Shown here piece after piece: positions 34,312 to 43,125 of a DNA stretch of 64,000 nt; position 1 is the stretch's first letter; every line of letters starts with the position of its first letter. The stretch comes from Euzebya sp051004735 (lineage in GTDB: Bacteria; Actinomycetota; Nitriliruptoria; Euzebyales; Euzebyaceae). The stretch is taken from NCBI GenBank assembly GCA_051004735.1, contig JBPCKA010000096.1, positions 1-64,000 on the forward strand, written 5' to 3'. The notes below the pieces were generated by a model. That model was given only the letters and a program-made list of their open reading frames with translations. It searched no databases and was not told where the DNA came from. The position numbers were made by a program, and so were the translations under genes.

Positions 34312-35436
34312 ATGGCTCACGGTGAGGATCACACCGCCGACCTGACACCGATGGTGCCAGGTCTTGCCGTGGCGCCTCGCTCCGGATTTGGCCCCAGGGC
34401 AGACGGCAGCTACCACTATCGCGGCAGCGGCCTGCACGACCAGCCGGTGGACCGCAACCACGGCGCGGTGGACCGTGTTCCTGCCCCCAGAACACCCGAG
34501 ACCGGGCGCCAGAAGCTTTCTGGACGTGTATGGGACGCCGCCTGGGCCGCAGCCCGTCAACTGCCCGGGCCGCTTGCCTTCGGTCTGTCCGACCTTGGCG
34601 GCAGGCTCGCCCCTCGCCTGGGCGATAACGCGATGATCCGTGCCAACCTGTCCCGCGTCGTGCCCCCCGGTGAACTTGACCTGGCCGTCCAAGGCGCATT
34701 CACGTCCTACGCCCGCTACTACATGGAGGCGTTCCGGGCCTCTGACATTGACCCGACGTGGCTTGACCAGCGCACCACCACGGGCGGCTTCGAACATCTG
34801 GATGAGGTGTTGGATCAGGGACGCGGCGTCATCGTGCTGCTGGCCCACCACGGTTCCTGGGATATCGCGGCGCGGTGGGCGGAAAGCCACGGGTACCACC
34901 TGGCCTGTGTCGCCGAGGTCTTGCGACCCCGACGGTTGTTCCACCGTTTTGTGAGGATGCGTGAGCAGTTGGGCCTGGAAATCGTTCCGCTGTCTCGGGG
35001 ACACGACATCACCGTGCGGCTACGCCAGGTACTGGCCGCCAACCACCTTGTGGGCCTGTTGAGCGACCGGGATCTGTCGGGAAAGGCACCACTGGTCGAC
35101 TTCTTCGGCGAGCCGGCACGCATCCCCGCGGGTCCCGCCTTGCTCAGCAAACGGACGGGCACTCCCATCGTCCCGGTCACGATGCTGCACCGACCGCACA
35201 TGAGGTATCACGTGCAATGCCTACCGGCCTTCGACACGACCAGTCTGACTCCGCGCGGGGGCGTGCAACGCACGGCACAGGCTCTGGAAGACCTCATCCG
35301 CCTGGATCCAGCCCAATGGCACGCGTTTCAGCCCATTTTCGAGGCTGACCGCGTCGCGACGCCGTCCTTTGACACCCCTCAGGCCCTTGACACCCATCAG
35401 GCCGACTCCGGAACCACCGTGGGTGAGGGACGGTGA
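34312..35436 (+). CDS. PatA-like phosphatidylinositol mannoside acyltransferase (lysophospholipid acyltransferase fold)
   Basis: This protein of up to 374 aa shows the HtrB/LpxL acyltransferase domain: ARLGD-like APRLGDNAMIRANLSRVV, YARYYMEAFRASDIDP. The catalytic motif is VIVLLAHHGSWDIAARWAES (HHGSWD in place of HxxxxD), and NHLVGLLSDRDLSGKAPLVD is the second motif. In mycobacteria the enzyme at this locus acylates PIM on the membrane's inner face. The first 70 residues from the ATG at 34312 look unlike the family and have lower third-position GC. The GTG at 34468 (322 aa) is a better fit by length, so the start is uncertain. The stop overlaps the pimA GTG. Confidence 0.85.
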   Translation: MAHGEDHTADLTPMVPGLAVAPRSGFGPRADGSYHYRGSGLHDQPVDRNHGAVDRVPAPRTPETGRQKLSGRVWDAAWAAARQLPGPLAFGLSDLGGRLAPRLGDNAMIRANLSRVVPPGELDLAVQGAFTSYARYYMEAFRASDIDPTWLDQRTTTGGFEHLDEVLDQGRGVIVLLAHHGSWDIAARWAESHGYHLACVAEVLRPRRLFHRFVRMREQLGLEIVPLSRGHDITVRLRQVLAANHLVGLLSDRDLSGKAPLVDFFGEPARIPAGPALLSKRTGTPIVPVTMLHRPHMRYHVQCLPAFDTTSLTPRGGVQRTAQALEDLIRLDPAQWHAFQPIFEADRVATPSFDTPQALDTHQADSGTTVGEGR

Positions 35437-36593
35437 AGATCGCCCTGGTCTGCCCCTACGACTGGAGCAAGCCCGGCGGGGTCAAGGCGCATGTGGCCAA
35501 CCTGGCCGAGTTCCTTCTGGAACGCCACGAGGTGCGAATCTTTGCGCCGACCAGCGGAGATCTGCCACCCCACGGGCTGAACCGGCATGTCCAGCATGTC
35601 GGTCGGCCTGTCGCGATCCGCTACAACTCCTCCGTCGCCCCGGTGGGGTTGGGACCCCGCGTGATCTACCGGATGAAGCGGCGCCTGCAGGAGTACGGGC
35701 CCCACATCACCCACATCCATGAACCGCTGGCTCCATGGGTGTCGATGGCTGCCACCGTTGCCGGTCCCATGCCGAAGATCGGTACCTTTCACGCCTGGTC
35801 GGACTCCGACCGCGTCTACCGGGCAACCGCACCGTTCATCCGCAAAATCGTCAGCGACCTGAAGGTACGGGTCGCGGTGTCACCGTCGGCTCAGACCTTT
35901 GCCGCCAAGGCCCTTGGGGTACCGGCGGGAAGCTTTACGATCCTGCCCAACGGTGTGGACGATCATCGCTTCGCCGACGCTCAGCCGATCGAGCGACTGG
36001 TGGATGCGTCCCTCCCGCTGTTGCTGTTTGTCGGTCGTCTGGAGAAGCGCAAGGGGCTTGAGACTTTGATCAAGGCGTTCCTGCGTCTGCGGGCCAACGG
36101 GCACCATCTGCGGTTGTGCGTGGTGGGGGAGGGGCCTGAACGCGAACGATGTCAGTCCCTGATACCGCCGTCACTGCGGACCGAGGTCCTGTTCGTCGGT
36201 GCCGTCAGCCACGACGAACTGCCGCGGTATCACGCCTCGGCCGATATCTTCGTGTCGCCTGCCACGGGTGGCGAGTCGTTTGGAATCGTGCTGCTTGAGG
36301 GGATGGCGGCGGGCCTGCCCGTCGTCGCAAGCAATATTCCGGGCTACCGCACGGTGATGACCGACGGCGTGCAGGGCCGGATGATCACCCCCGGCAACTC
36401 CATAGCCCTGGCCGACGCGCTGGAAGCCCTGCTGTCCAACTCCAAGCTGCGGCAGGCCATGGCTGCCGAGGGGATTCGGACCGCCAAGGAGTACAGCTGG
36501 CCGATAGTCGGTGCCCAGGTCGAGCAGATGTATCGGCGTGTCCACCGTGAGTTCGTGGCCGAACAGCAGGGTATTCACGACGCGACCGTGTGA
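35433..36593 (+). CDS. pimA: GDP-mannose-dependent phosphatidylinositol mannosyltransferase (PimA-like, GT4)
   Basis: This 386-aa GT-B enzyme starts with MKIALVCPYDWSKPGGVKAH, the standard PimA opening with the glycine-rich loop. ITHIHEPLAPWVSMAATVAG, FHAWSDSDRVYRATAPFIRK and ILPNGVDDHRF are shared with PimA. LLFVGRLEKRKGLETLIKAF opens the donor-binding domain, and FVSPATGGESFGIVLLEGMA contains the EX7E motif. It would add the first mannose to phosphatidylinositol at the cytoplasmic membrane. The GTG start overlaps the acyltransferase stop (GTGA), so the two are coupled. Confidence 0.92.
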   Translation: MKIALVCPYDWSKPGGVKAHVANLAEFLLERHEVRIFAPTSGDLPPHGLNRHVQHVGRPVAIRYNSSVAPVGLGPRVIYRMKRRLQEYGPHITHIHEPLAPWVSMAATVAGPMPKIGTFHAWSDSDRVYRATAPFIRKIVSDLKVRVAVSPSAQTFAAKALGVPAGSFTILPNGVDDHRFADAQPIERLVDASLPLLLFVGRLEKRKGLETLIKAFLRLRANGHHLRLCVVGEGPERERCQSLIPPSLRTEVLFVGAVSHDELPRYHASADIFVSPATGGESFGIVLLEGMAAGLPVVASNIPGYRTVMTDGVQGRMITPGNSIALADALEALLSNSKLRQAMAAEGIRTAKEYSWPIVGAQVEQMYRRVHREFVAEQQGIHDATV

Positions 36594-36597
36594 CCCC

Positions 36598-36646
36598 GCC
36601 AGCCGTAGGCGGCACCATGCATTGGGCTGGGGCGAAGCCCCGTTAG
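36598..36646 (+). repeat. dispersed double-hairpin repeat, copy A
   Basis: The copy consists of a GC-rich hairpin part (CCGTAGGCGGC), a linker with ATTGGGCTGGGG, and a second hairpin (GGGGC-GAA-GCCCC) followed by GTTAG. The same element is at 41026-41075 and, inverted, at 44810-44856. This copy ends 12 nt before the start of the DUF3048 gene, and its GTTAG end overlaps that gene's likely -10 box. Confidence 0.8.
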
Positions 36647-36649
36647 ACT
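36644..36649 (+). promoter_or_regulatory. -10 box at the end of repeat copy A
   Basis: TAGACT ends 9 nt before the GTG at 36659. With a 16-nt spacer a TTGGGC -35-like hexamer lies inside the repeat, so the repeat itself may supply the promoter. Confidence 0.45.
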
Positions 36650-36658
36650 TTCCTCTTC

Positions 36659-37789
36659 GTGACTACCTTTCGGCCCCTTCTGGCTCTCCTTCTCGCCCTC
36701 ACCCTTCTGGCATCTGCCTGTTCAGGAGCCGATGAACCCGAGGAGGTCGTGTCATCGACCCCGACAGCCACGGCAACGCCGACGCCGACTCCCACGCCCA
36801 CCCTCACCCCCACGCCCACACCGACCCCCACGCCGATTGAACCGACGTATCCGTTGACGGGCGCCCCGGCCACCGATATGGCCCGCCTGGAACTGCCGGC
36901 ACTGGGGATCAAGATCGACAACTCCCCAGCCGCCCGACCACAATTGGGATTGGACCAGGCCGACATCATCTTCGAGGAGTTGGTTGAGGGGGGAATCACC
37001 CGTTTCCTGGCGATCTTCAACTCCATCGACCCTGGCGAGGCTGGCCCGGTCCGGTCAGGGCGGGACGTCGATGCCGACCTGTTCCCGGCCTTTGACGGGA
37101 TCCTGGCAATTTCCGGGGCTGCAGCCCCGACCTACAACGTCCTGTTCAGCGCAGGCCTGACGGTGTTTGAGGAGGGCCAGGCAGGTGGTGCGATCTACCG
37201 TGTCCGTGACCGTGCAGCACCGCACAACCTCAACGCCATCGCGGAACGTCTGTGGGCAGCCGGGTCGGACGCGCCTGCCGCCGCCCAGCCCTGGGTCTTT
37301 GACGCCGACGTCCCTGAGGACGGTCAGGACGTGCCGGCGGTGGTCGCTCGCTTCAGTCGAGAGTACGGGCATTCCTGGGCCTGGCGGCCGGACCGAGGCG
37401 TGTTTGAGCGCGGGCAGAACGGCACACGTCACCTGACGGCAGGGGGTGAGCAGGTGGCGGCCGAGAACATCGTGTATGCCTCGGTGCAGATCGGAGCAGG
37501 TGGCGGGGTCGATGTGCGCGGGTCCGGCACGGTATCGGTGTCGCTGATCGGGGAGGGTCCTGCCGTGTTCCTGCGCGACGGTCAGATGTTTGAGGGGTCG
37601 TGGCGCAAGACTTCACGGGAAACCCAGTTCGAGTGGTTGGACGCAGCTGGACGCATCTTCCCACTGGCACCGGGACGCACCTTCGTCGAACTTCAGCCGA
37701 ACGGCTTCGGGATCGACACCGAACCGGCGGAGGGCACCGTCAGCGCCGACGCTCCCACCGAAGAACCCACCGAGGAACCCACCGAATAG
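36659..37789 (+). CDS. DUF3048 (YerB-like) lipoprotein
   Basis: This 376-aa protein has a lipoprotein signal (LLALLLALTLLASAC, Cys about 21). A Thr-Pro repeat linker (residues about 36-60) is followed by DUF3048: IKIDNSPAARPQLGLDQADI, FEELVEGGITRFLAIFNSID, GPVRSGRDVDADLFPAFDGI, and the C-terminal strand region FSREYGHSWAWRPDRG. It ends in repeated EEPTEEPTE. It is probably anchored in the membrane and spans the wall; function unknown. The GTG at 36659 is placed by the signal peptide and a TAGACT box. The stop is TAG. Confidence 0.87.
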   Translation: MTTFRPLLALLLALTLLASACSGADEPEEVVSSTPTATATPTPTPTPTLTPTPTPTPTPIEPTYPLTGAPATDMARLELPALGIKIDNSPAARPQLGLDQADIIFEELVEGGITRFLAIFNSIDPGEAGPVRSGRDVDADLFPAFDGILAISGAAAPTYNVLFSAGLTVFEEGQAGGAIYRVRDRAAPHNLNAIAERLWAAGSDAPAAAQPWVFDADVPEDGQDVPAVVARFSREYGHSWAWRPDRGVFERGQNGTRHLTAGGEQVAAENIVYASVQIGAGGGVDVRGSGTVSVSLIGEGPAVFLRDGQMFEGSWRKTSRETQFEWLDAAGRIFPLAPGRTFVELQPNGFGIDTEPAEGTVSADAPTEEPTEEPTE

Positions 37790-37987
37790 CCACGGCCGTC
37801 TGGCATGACCGCGTGTGGAGGGCACGGCACGGCACGTCCTTGGACACGATCGGGGCCTAACGCGCCCATAGCGGAGTTCGGGCGCGATCGTGGGTTGATG
37901 TGCAAGACTCCAGCCACAGATTTATGCAATCACGGGGTTCACCGATCCAGTCAACGAGCAGGACCTCGGCAACCAAAAGGACTTCAC

Positions 37988-38284
37988 ATGTCATCTCCGA
38001 TGGAACCGCAGCCCACCCCGAACCCGGCTCAACCGGCATACGACAACACCACCGTCACCGCTAAGAACGAGGGGCGGGTCTTCAGCATCATCGGGATCGT
38101 CCTGGCCTTCCTGGCCTTGGCGTTCGTCCCGATCATCATTGGCCCCATCGGCGCAGTCCTGGGCTACGTCGGCCACCGCAAGGGCGATCCATGGGGCATG
38201 AAGGTGATGATCGGCGCGATCGTTGCCACTGTCGTCGGCATGATCATCGGGGCCATCGTGGTCACCCAGGTGGTCAACTACTAA
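37988..38284 (+). CDS. small membrane protein, DUF4190-like
   Basis: This 98-aa protein has a Pro/Gln-rich N-terminus (MEPQPTPNPAQPAYDN), one long hydrophobic region with two helices (IIGIVLAFLALAFVPIIIGP and MIGAIVATVVGMIIGAIVVT), and a short GHRKGDPWG loop between them. That helix-loop-helix pattern resembles DUF4190-type proteins. Function unknown. AAAGGA lies 7 nt before the ATG at 37988. The 198 nt before it show no gene. Confidence 0.7.
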   Translation: MSSPMEPQPTPNPAQPAYDNTTVTAKNEGRVFSIIGIVLAFLALAFVPIIIGPIGAVLGYVGHRKGDPWGMKVMIGAIVATVVGMIIGAIVVTQVVNY

Positions 38285-38373
38285 CGAGTCATCCACACCG
38301 GGTCCGCCAGCCCGGGCCTGGTGAATGGCTTGCCCTGTAAATGGCTTGCCGAAGTGGCCCGTCAGCCACTGGG

Positions 38374-38379
38374 TAGCAT
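38374..38379 (+). promoter_or_regulatory. -10 box, leaderless promoter of pdxS
   Basis: TAGCAT ends 6 nt before the ATG at 38386. Just upstream is a direct repeat of AATGGCTTGCC (near 38325-38352). Confidence 0.5.
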
Positions 38380-38385
38380 GGTCGC

Positions 38386-39285
38386 ATGAGCGAGCCCACC
38401 AGCGAAGTGACCGGGACCCGGCGCGTCAAACGCGGCCTGGCTGACATGCTGAAGGGCGGCGTCATCATGGACGTCGTCACACCCGAACAGGCCAAGATCG
38501 CCGAGGAGGCCGGGGCCGTCGCAGTGATGGCCCTGGAACGTGTGCCTGCCGACATCCGTGCCCAGGGTGGAGTCGCGCGGATGTCAGACCCCGACATGGT
38601 TGACGGCATCGTGCAGGCCGTGTCCATCCCGGTCATGGCCAAGGCCCGGATCGGCCATTTTGTCGAGGCGCAGATCCTGCAGTCCCTCGGGGTCGACTAC
38701 ATCGATGAATCCGAGGTGCTGACCCCTGCCGACGAAGCCCACCACATCGACAAACACGACTTCACCGTCCCCTTCGTCTGTGGGGCAACCAACCTGGGCG
38801 AGGCGTTACGCCGACTGGCTGAAGGCGCTGCGATGATCCGCTCCAAGGGTGAGGCCGGCACCGGCAACGTGGTAGAGGCCACCCGGCACATGCGCGCGAT
38901 CACCGGTGAGATCAGGCGACTGTCGGTCATGAACCCCGAGGAGTTGTACAGCGCGGCCAAACACCTGCAGGCCTCTGTCGAACTGGTCCGTGAGGTGGCG
39001 CAGGCTGGCCGTCTGCCCGTGGTGTTGTTCACCGCTGGTGGGATCGCCACCCCGGCTGATGCCGCCATGATGATGCAACTCGGTGCCGATGGTGTTTTCG
39101 TCGGGTCGGGCATCTTCAAGTCCGGTAATCCCGAATTGCGTGCCCGCGCGATCGTGCAGGCCACGACCTATTTCAACGATCCCGACGTGTTGGCGAAGGT
39201 CAGCCGCAATTTGGGCGAGGCGATGGTCGGGATCAATCTGGACATGCTGCCCGAGAACCAGAAGTTGGCCACTCGCGGCTGGTAG
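38386..39285 (+). CDS. pdxS: pyridoxal 5'-phosphate synthase subunit PdxS
   Basis: This 299-aa TIM barrel forms pyridoxal phosphate from ribose-5-phosphate, glyceraldehyde-3-phosphate and ammonia supplied by PdxT. KRGLADMLKGGVIMDVVTPE, VMALERVPADIRAQGGVARM, KARIGHFVEAQILQSLGVDY and DESEVLTPADEAHHIDKHDF are near-invariant, as is IRSKGEAGTGNVVEATRHMR. pdxT lies 1.8 kb downstream, separated by two genes on the other strand. The stop is TAG. Confidence 0.97.
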   Translation: MSEPTSEVTGTRRVKRGLADMLKGGVIMDVVTPEQAKIAEEAGAVAVMALERVPADIRAQGGVARMSDPDMVDGIVQAVSIPVMAKARIGHFVEAQILQSLGVDYIDESEVLTPADEAHHIDKHDFTVPFVCGATNLGEALRRLAEGAAMIRSKGEAGTGNVVEATRHMRAITGEIRRLSVMNPEELYSAAKHLQASVELVREVAQAGRLPVVLFTAGGIATPADAAMMMQLGADGVFVGSGIFKSGNPELRARAIVQATTYFNDPDVLAKVSRNLGEAMVGINLDMLPENQKLATRGW

Positions 39286-39300
39286 CAGCGACCAGAGGCG

Positions 39301-40443
39301 TTACAGCAGATCCTCGATCGGGTCCACGACCGCCTCTAACCACTTCTTCCAGATCGGACGGTCGCGCCACCGCTCCAGGTCGATCGGTTCTGACTTCGAC
39401 AGGTCATCGGCGAAGTGGGAATCGAGGATGGCCGCCAGATCCTCGTCGAACACCACCAGGGCAATCTCCTCGTTGTGCCGCATGCTGCGCTCGTCGATGT
39501 TCGCCGATCCGATCAACGATAGGTGTCCATCCACGGTCATGCTCTTGGTATGCAGCATTGACTGCTCGTAGTGGTGGATCTTCACGCCGCATTCCATCAA
39601 CTGCTCGTACTCATCTGAGCTGGCAAGGTGCACGACCCGCTTGTCCAGGTGTGTCCCGGGAAGCAGGAGGGTCACGTCAACACCGCGCTCCGCCGCCTCA
39701 CACAGCAGACGTAGCATCCTTTCACCGGGAGCGAAGTAGGCGGTGGTTAGGTTGATTCGTTCGCGTGCGCCACGCAGCAGCGCGTCCATGCCCATTCCGA
39801 CGCTGTGCCAAAACGGCCCCGATGACCCTCTGAGTACCAGAACGTCGGCGTCCCCGACCGGCTCCAGGTCAGGAAAGGTGTCATCCTCCTCAAACGAGGG
39901 ATGGCCGCACTCGACCCAGTGCTCGATGAACGCTGCGCCCATCGGCCTGACCACCGGTCCGGTGACCCGGAAATGGGTGTCTCGCCACTCCTCGGGAGTT
40001 CTTGCATCTCCCTCCCACTCCTCCGCGATGCCGACCCCGCCGGTCATGGCCGTGCGTTCGTCACAGATCAGCAGCTTGCGGTGTGTACGGTGATGCAGTT
40101 TGGTCGGGCGGTCATCCAGGGGCCGAAAGGTCTCAACCACGCAGCCGGCATCGGTCATGGTCTGGACCAGGTCCTTGTCCATCGACACCGACCCGGCGGC
40201 ATCAAGGATCACCCTGACCCGCAAGCCCTCGCCGGCCCGGTCGGCCAGCGCCCCGGCCATCTTCTGGGCGATGTCGCCGGTCCAGTACACATAGGTCAGC
40301 AGGTCGATGGTTCGCTTCGCCTGACGGATTGATTGCAGCATCGCGGGAAAAATCTCATCGCCGTTGCGGAACGCCTCAATCAAGTTTCCCGTCGAAACAG
40401 ACCCTCCGGTCACGCCTTCCAGGATCGCGTGGGCACGATTCAT
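39301..40443 (-). CDS. cardiolipin synthase-like phospholipase D family protein
   Basis: This 380-aa protein has two HKD motifs: HHRTHRKLLICDERTAMTGG (about residue 115) and MLHTKSMTVDGHLSLIGSAN (about 295), each with the downstream Asp. It lacks the N-terminal membrane helices of classic ClsA, so it is a soluble or peripheral ClsB/C-like form. It would join phospholipids to cardiolipin or act as a phospholipase. Start ATG at 40443. It is convergent with pdxS (15-nt gap) and follows the PH-domain gene on its strand. Confidence 0.86.
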   Translation of the reverse strand: MNRAHAILEGVTGGSVSTGNLIEAFRNGDEIFPAMLQSIRQAKRTIDLLTYVYWTGDIAQKMAGALADRAGEGLRVRVILDAAGSVSMDKDLVQTMTDAGCVVETFRPLDDRPTKLHHRTHRKLLICDERTAMTGGVGIAEEWEGDARTPEEWRDTHFRVTGPVVRPMGAAFIEHWVECGHPSFEEDDTFPDLEPVGDADVLVLRGSSGPFWHSVGMGMDALLRGARERINLTTAYFAPGERMLRLLCEAAERGVDVTLLLPGTHLDKRVVHLASSDEYEQLMECGVKIHHYEQSMLHTKSMTVDGHLSLIGSANIDERSMRHNEEIALVVFDEDLAAILDSHFADDLSKSEPIDLERWRDRPIWKKWLEAVVDPIEDLL

Positions 40444-40493
40444 GATTGCTCGGTTCCTTCCTGAGCCGCTGTCGCCAACCTATTGGCCCGATC

Positions 40494-40985
40494 TCAGCTG
40501 ACGCCCGACAGCTGGAACCCCAGCAGCAGACAGGCGAACGCCAGCAGCACGATCCAGGGGGTCAATGAACGCACCAGTGAGATCGACGCCGGATCGCCCA
40601 CGATCGGTTTGCGCTTCTTCTGCGCCAGACGTATGACGGCATCGATGTCCTCACCCGCCGTCATCTGGATATTGGGGGCGCCGTCGACCTTCAGGACCGG
40701 ATTGATGCGCCACCAGGCCGAGTCGGGCATCAACACCGCCTCGACTTTTTTCCAGTCAATGTCACGTGGCGGACCGATTCCCTGGCGTTCGTGCAGCTTC
40801 TGACCGCCGACTTCCAGTCGCCAACTCCACTCCCGTGCCGTTTGCAGGGCGATAAGCGCCGGATAGGCCAGCACGCCGAAGTCGCTGAGGTTGGCATTGA
40901 CTGCCGCCCAGGTGACGATCACCACCAAGGTCAGCAGCGCGGCGATTCGGATCGGCTGGGGCCGGGTGATGACGAGAGACTTCAT
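40494..40985 (-). CDS. PH-domain membrane protein
   Basis: This 163-aa protein has two N-terminal hydrophobic segments (IRIAALLTLVVIVTWAAVNA, FGVLAYPALIAL) and a bacterial PH-like domain (WSWRLEVGGQKLHERQGIGP, RDIDWKKVEAVLM). A C-terminal helix follows (LTPWIVLLAFACLLLGFQLS). Function unknown. Start ATG at 40985. It is divergent from pdxT; the shared 100-nt region contains dispersed repeat copy B. Confidence 0.72.
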   Translation of the reverse strand: MKSLVITRPQPIRIAALLTLVVIVTWAAVNANLSDFGVLAYPALIALQTAREWSWRLEVGGQKLHERQGIGPPRDIDWKKVEAVLMPDSAWWRINPVLKVDGAPNIQMTAGEDIDAVIRLAQKKRKPIVGDPASISLVRSLTPWIVLLAFACLLLGFQLSGVS

Positions 40986-41025
40986 TGCAGCGCTGATCCT
41001 GCCACAGAGTCGGAACGGAGTTGTG

Positions 41026-41075
41026 CGCCGCCGCAGGCGGCTCCAAGCCACTGGGTTGGGGCGAAGTCCCGTTAG
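41026..41075 (+). repeat. dispersed double-hairpin repeat, copy B
   Basis: GCCGCCGCAGGCGGC hairpin, linker with ACTGGGTTGGGG, then GGGGCGAAGTCCC and GTTAG. It is clearly the same element as copies A (36598-36646) and C (44810-44856). It ends 11 nt before the pdxT start, in the same relation to the gene as copy A. Confidence 0.8.
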
Positions 41076-41078
41076 CCT
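41073..41078 (+). promoter_or_regulatory. -10 box of pdxT at the end of repeat copy B
   Basis: TAGCCT ends 8 nt before the ATG at 41087, giving a leaderless layout like that at 36644-36649. Confidence 0.45.
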
Positions 41079-41086
41079 TTCAGGCG

Positions 41087-41674
41087 ATGACCACCACCGT
41101 CGGCGTCCTGGCACTGCAGGGCGATGTCGCAGAACACCTTGCCATGCTGACCTGTGGCGGGGTTGATGTGGTAGCAGTGAAACATGCCGACCAACTGGCA
41201 GACCTGGATGGTCTGGTGATCCCAGGCGGTGAGTCGACCACGATCGGCAAGTTGCTGATGCTGTTTGACCTGATGGACCCGCTGCGTCAGCGAATCGCGG
41301 AGGGAATGGGCGTATTCGGGACCTGCGCCGGGGCCATCCTGCTGGCCGATACCGCCCTGCACCATGATGGCCGTCCCTCCGATCAACCCCTGCTTCATGC
41401 GATGGACACCACCGTGCGACGCAACGCCTTCGGGCGGCAGGTCGACAGCTTCGAAGCCCAACTGCAGGTTCGGGGCATCACGGACGGTCCGATCCACGCC
41501 GTGTTCATCAGGGCGCCGGTGATCGAGCGTGCCGGGGAGGGGGTCGAGGTGTTGGCAACGGTGGGCGATACCATCGTCGTCTGTCGGCAGGGTCGACTTC
41601 TGGCCAGCTCGTTTCATCCGGAGCTGACCGACGACCCACGGCTTCATGAGTTCTTCATCGAGATGGTCAGGTGA
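41087..41674 (+). CDS. pdxT: pyridoxal 5'-phosphate synthase glutaminase subunit PdxT
   Basis: This 195-aa class I glutaminase supplies ammonia to PdxS. TTVGVLALQGDVAEHLAML, LVIPGGESTTIGKLL, the nucleophile Cys in FGTCAGAILLAD, and ASSFHPELTDD with catalytic His and Glu are all present. The start is the ATG at 41087, because the family begins exactly with VGVLALQGD. yebC follows 9 nt after the stop. Confidence 0.95.
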   Translation: MTTTVGVLALQGDVAEHLAMLTCGGVDVVAVKHADQLADLDGLVIPGGESTTIGKLLMLFDLMDPLRQRIAEGMGVFGTCAGAILLADTALHHDGRPSDQPLLHAMDTTVRRNAFGRQVDSFEAQLQVRGITDGPIHAVFIRAPVIERAGEGVEVLATVGDTIVVCRQGRLLASSFHPELTDDPRLHEFFIEMVR

Positions 41675-41683
41675 GATCCCCAG

Positions 41684-42436
41684 ATGTCCGGACACAGTAA
41701 ATGGGCGACGATCAAGCGGAAGAAGGGCGCGGCTGACGCGGCCCGGGGCAAGTTGTTCGCCAAGCTGATCAAGGCCATCGAGGCGGCGGCCCGGGACGGC
41801 GGGGCCGATCCCGACATGAACCCGACCCTGGCCACCATGGTCCAGAAGGCGAAGGACGCCTCGGTCCCCAAGGACAACATCCAGCGGGCCCTTGATCGTG
41901 CGGCGGGTAAGGAAGGAGGCGGGGCCAGCTGGGAGACCGTCTACTACGAGGGGTACGCACCGGGAGGTGTGGCCGTCTACGTCGAATGCCTGACCGACAA
42001 CCGCAACCGGGCCGCCGCGGATGTCCGCACCGCCTTCAGCAAGAACGGTGGCTCGTTGGCCGAACCGGGCGCGGTCAACTACCTGTTCACGCGCACGGGC
42101 GTGATCACCGTCCAAAAGGAGGGCGTCGATGAGGACGACCTGCTGTTGGCAGGCCTCGACGCCGGCCTTGAAGACGTGGCCGACGACGGTGACTACTACA
42201 CCATCACCTGCCAGCCAGAGGACGTCGGGGCTCTGCGCAAGGCACTGGAGGCGGGCGGCGTCGACGTCTCAACCTCCGAGCAGACCATGCTGCCCAGCGT
42301 CAGCGTGCCCATCACCGACACCGATGCGGCCAAGAAGGTCCTGCGGATCCTTGACGCCCTTGACGACGCCGATGACGTGCAAGAGGTCTATGCCAACTAC
42401 GACATCGCCGATGACGTCATGCAAGCCGTTGCCTGA
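41684..42436 (+). CDS. yebC: YebC/PmpR family protein
   Basis: This 250-aa protein starts SGHSKWATIKRKKGAADAAR, the signature of the family, followed by ARDGGADPDMNPTLATMVQK and YEGYAPGGVAVYVECLTDNR. Members act as DNA-binding regulators or as translation factors that relieve ribosome stalling. It sits directly before ruvCAB, the common order in many bacteria. Confidence 0.95.
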   Translation: MSGHSKWATIKRKKGAADAARGKLFAKLIKAIEAAARDGGADPDMNPTLATMVQKAKDASVPKDNIQRALDRAAGKEGGGASWETVYYEGYAPGGVAVYVECLTDNRNRAAADVRTAFSKNGGSLAEPGAVNYLFTRTGVITVQKEGVDEDDLLLAGLDAGLEDVADDGDYYTITCQPEDVGALRKALEAGGVDVSTSEQTMLPSVSVPITDTDAAKKVLRILDALDDADDVQEVYANYDIADDVMQAVA

Positions 42437-42503
42437 GCGCTGTAACCGCTGACTGACCCGCCCACTCCGGTGTCGCCTGACGTCGGCGCTGGTGCCCCAC
42501 TGC

Positions 42504-42509
42504 TAGCAT
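42504..42509 (+). promoter_or_regulatory. -10 box upstream of ruvC
   Basis: TAGCAT ends 10 nt before the ATG at 42520; there is no Shine-Dalgarno. Confidence 0.45.
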
Positions 42510-42519
42510 CCGCGTACAC

Positions 42520-43125
42520 ATGTTCGACTCCCGAGTTCTTGGCGTCGACCCCGGCCTCTCGCGGTGCGGGGTGGCAGTGCTGGACGGTCCGGGACACCGG
42601 GCAGTAACTGTCGACTCCTGTGTGCTGCGCACCCCCGTGGACCATGCCTTGGGCCAGCGGCTGCACACCATCCACGCAGCAATTCAAGCGTTGGTCCGAC
42701 GTCACCAGCCAGCGGCGCTGGCAGTCGAACGGGTCTTCATCAACGCTCAGGCACGCACGGGCGTCGGGGCAATACAGGTGGTCGGGTTGGTACATCTGAT
42801 TGGCGCCGAGGCCGGGTTGGCGGTTGCCGAGTACACCCCCAGCCAGGTAAAGGCGGCGGTGACCGGGGTGGGTGGCGCCGACAAGGACCAGGTCATCTTC
42901 ATGGTCCAGCGACTGCTGCGACTTCCCAAGCCTCCGACCCCCGCAGACCTGGCAGATGCGATGGCTGTGGCCCTGTGCCATCTGGACCAACCCGCGCACG
43001 CGCCTGGTGTCAGCCGTGCCGAAACTGCTGGTTCAGCGACGGCTGGCATGTCCCCGCGGCTGGCTGCCGCCGTGGCCCAGGCAGGGCCGGGCCTTGCCGC
43101 GGTTCGCAGGAAAGTCGGTCCATGA
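42520..43125 (+). CDS. ruvC: Holliday junction resolvase RuvC
   Basis: This 201-aa endonuclease cleaves Holliday junctions moved by RuvAB. VLGVDPGLSRCGVAVLD holds the first catalytic Asp, AVERVFINAQARTGVGAIQV the Glu, and PTPADLADAMAVALCHL the C-terminal Asp pair. The C-terminus is about 25 residues longer than in E. coli and Ala/Gly-rich. The stop overlaps the ruvA ATG (ATGA at 43122-43125). Confidence 0.95.
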   Translation: MFDSRVLGVDPGLSRCGVAVLDGPGHRAVTVDSCVLRTPVDHALGQRLHTIHAAIQALVRRHQPAALAVERVFINAQARTGVGAIQVVGLVHLIGAEAGLAVAEYTPSQVKAAVTGVGGADKDQVIFMVQRLLRLPKPPTPADLADAMAVALCHLDQPAHAPGVSRAETAGSATAGMSPRLAAAVAQAGPGLAAVRRKVGP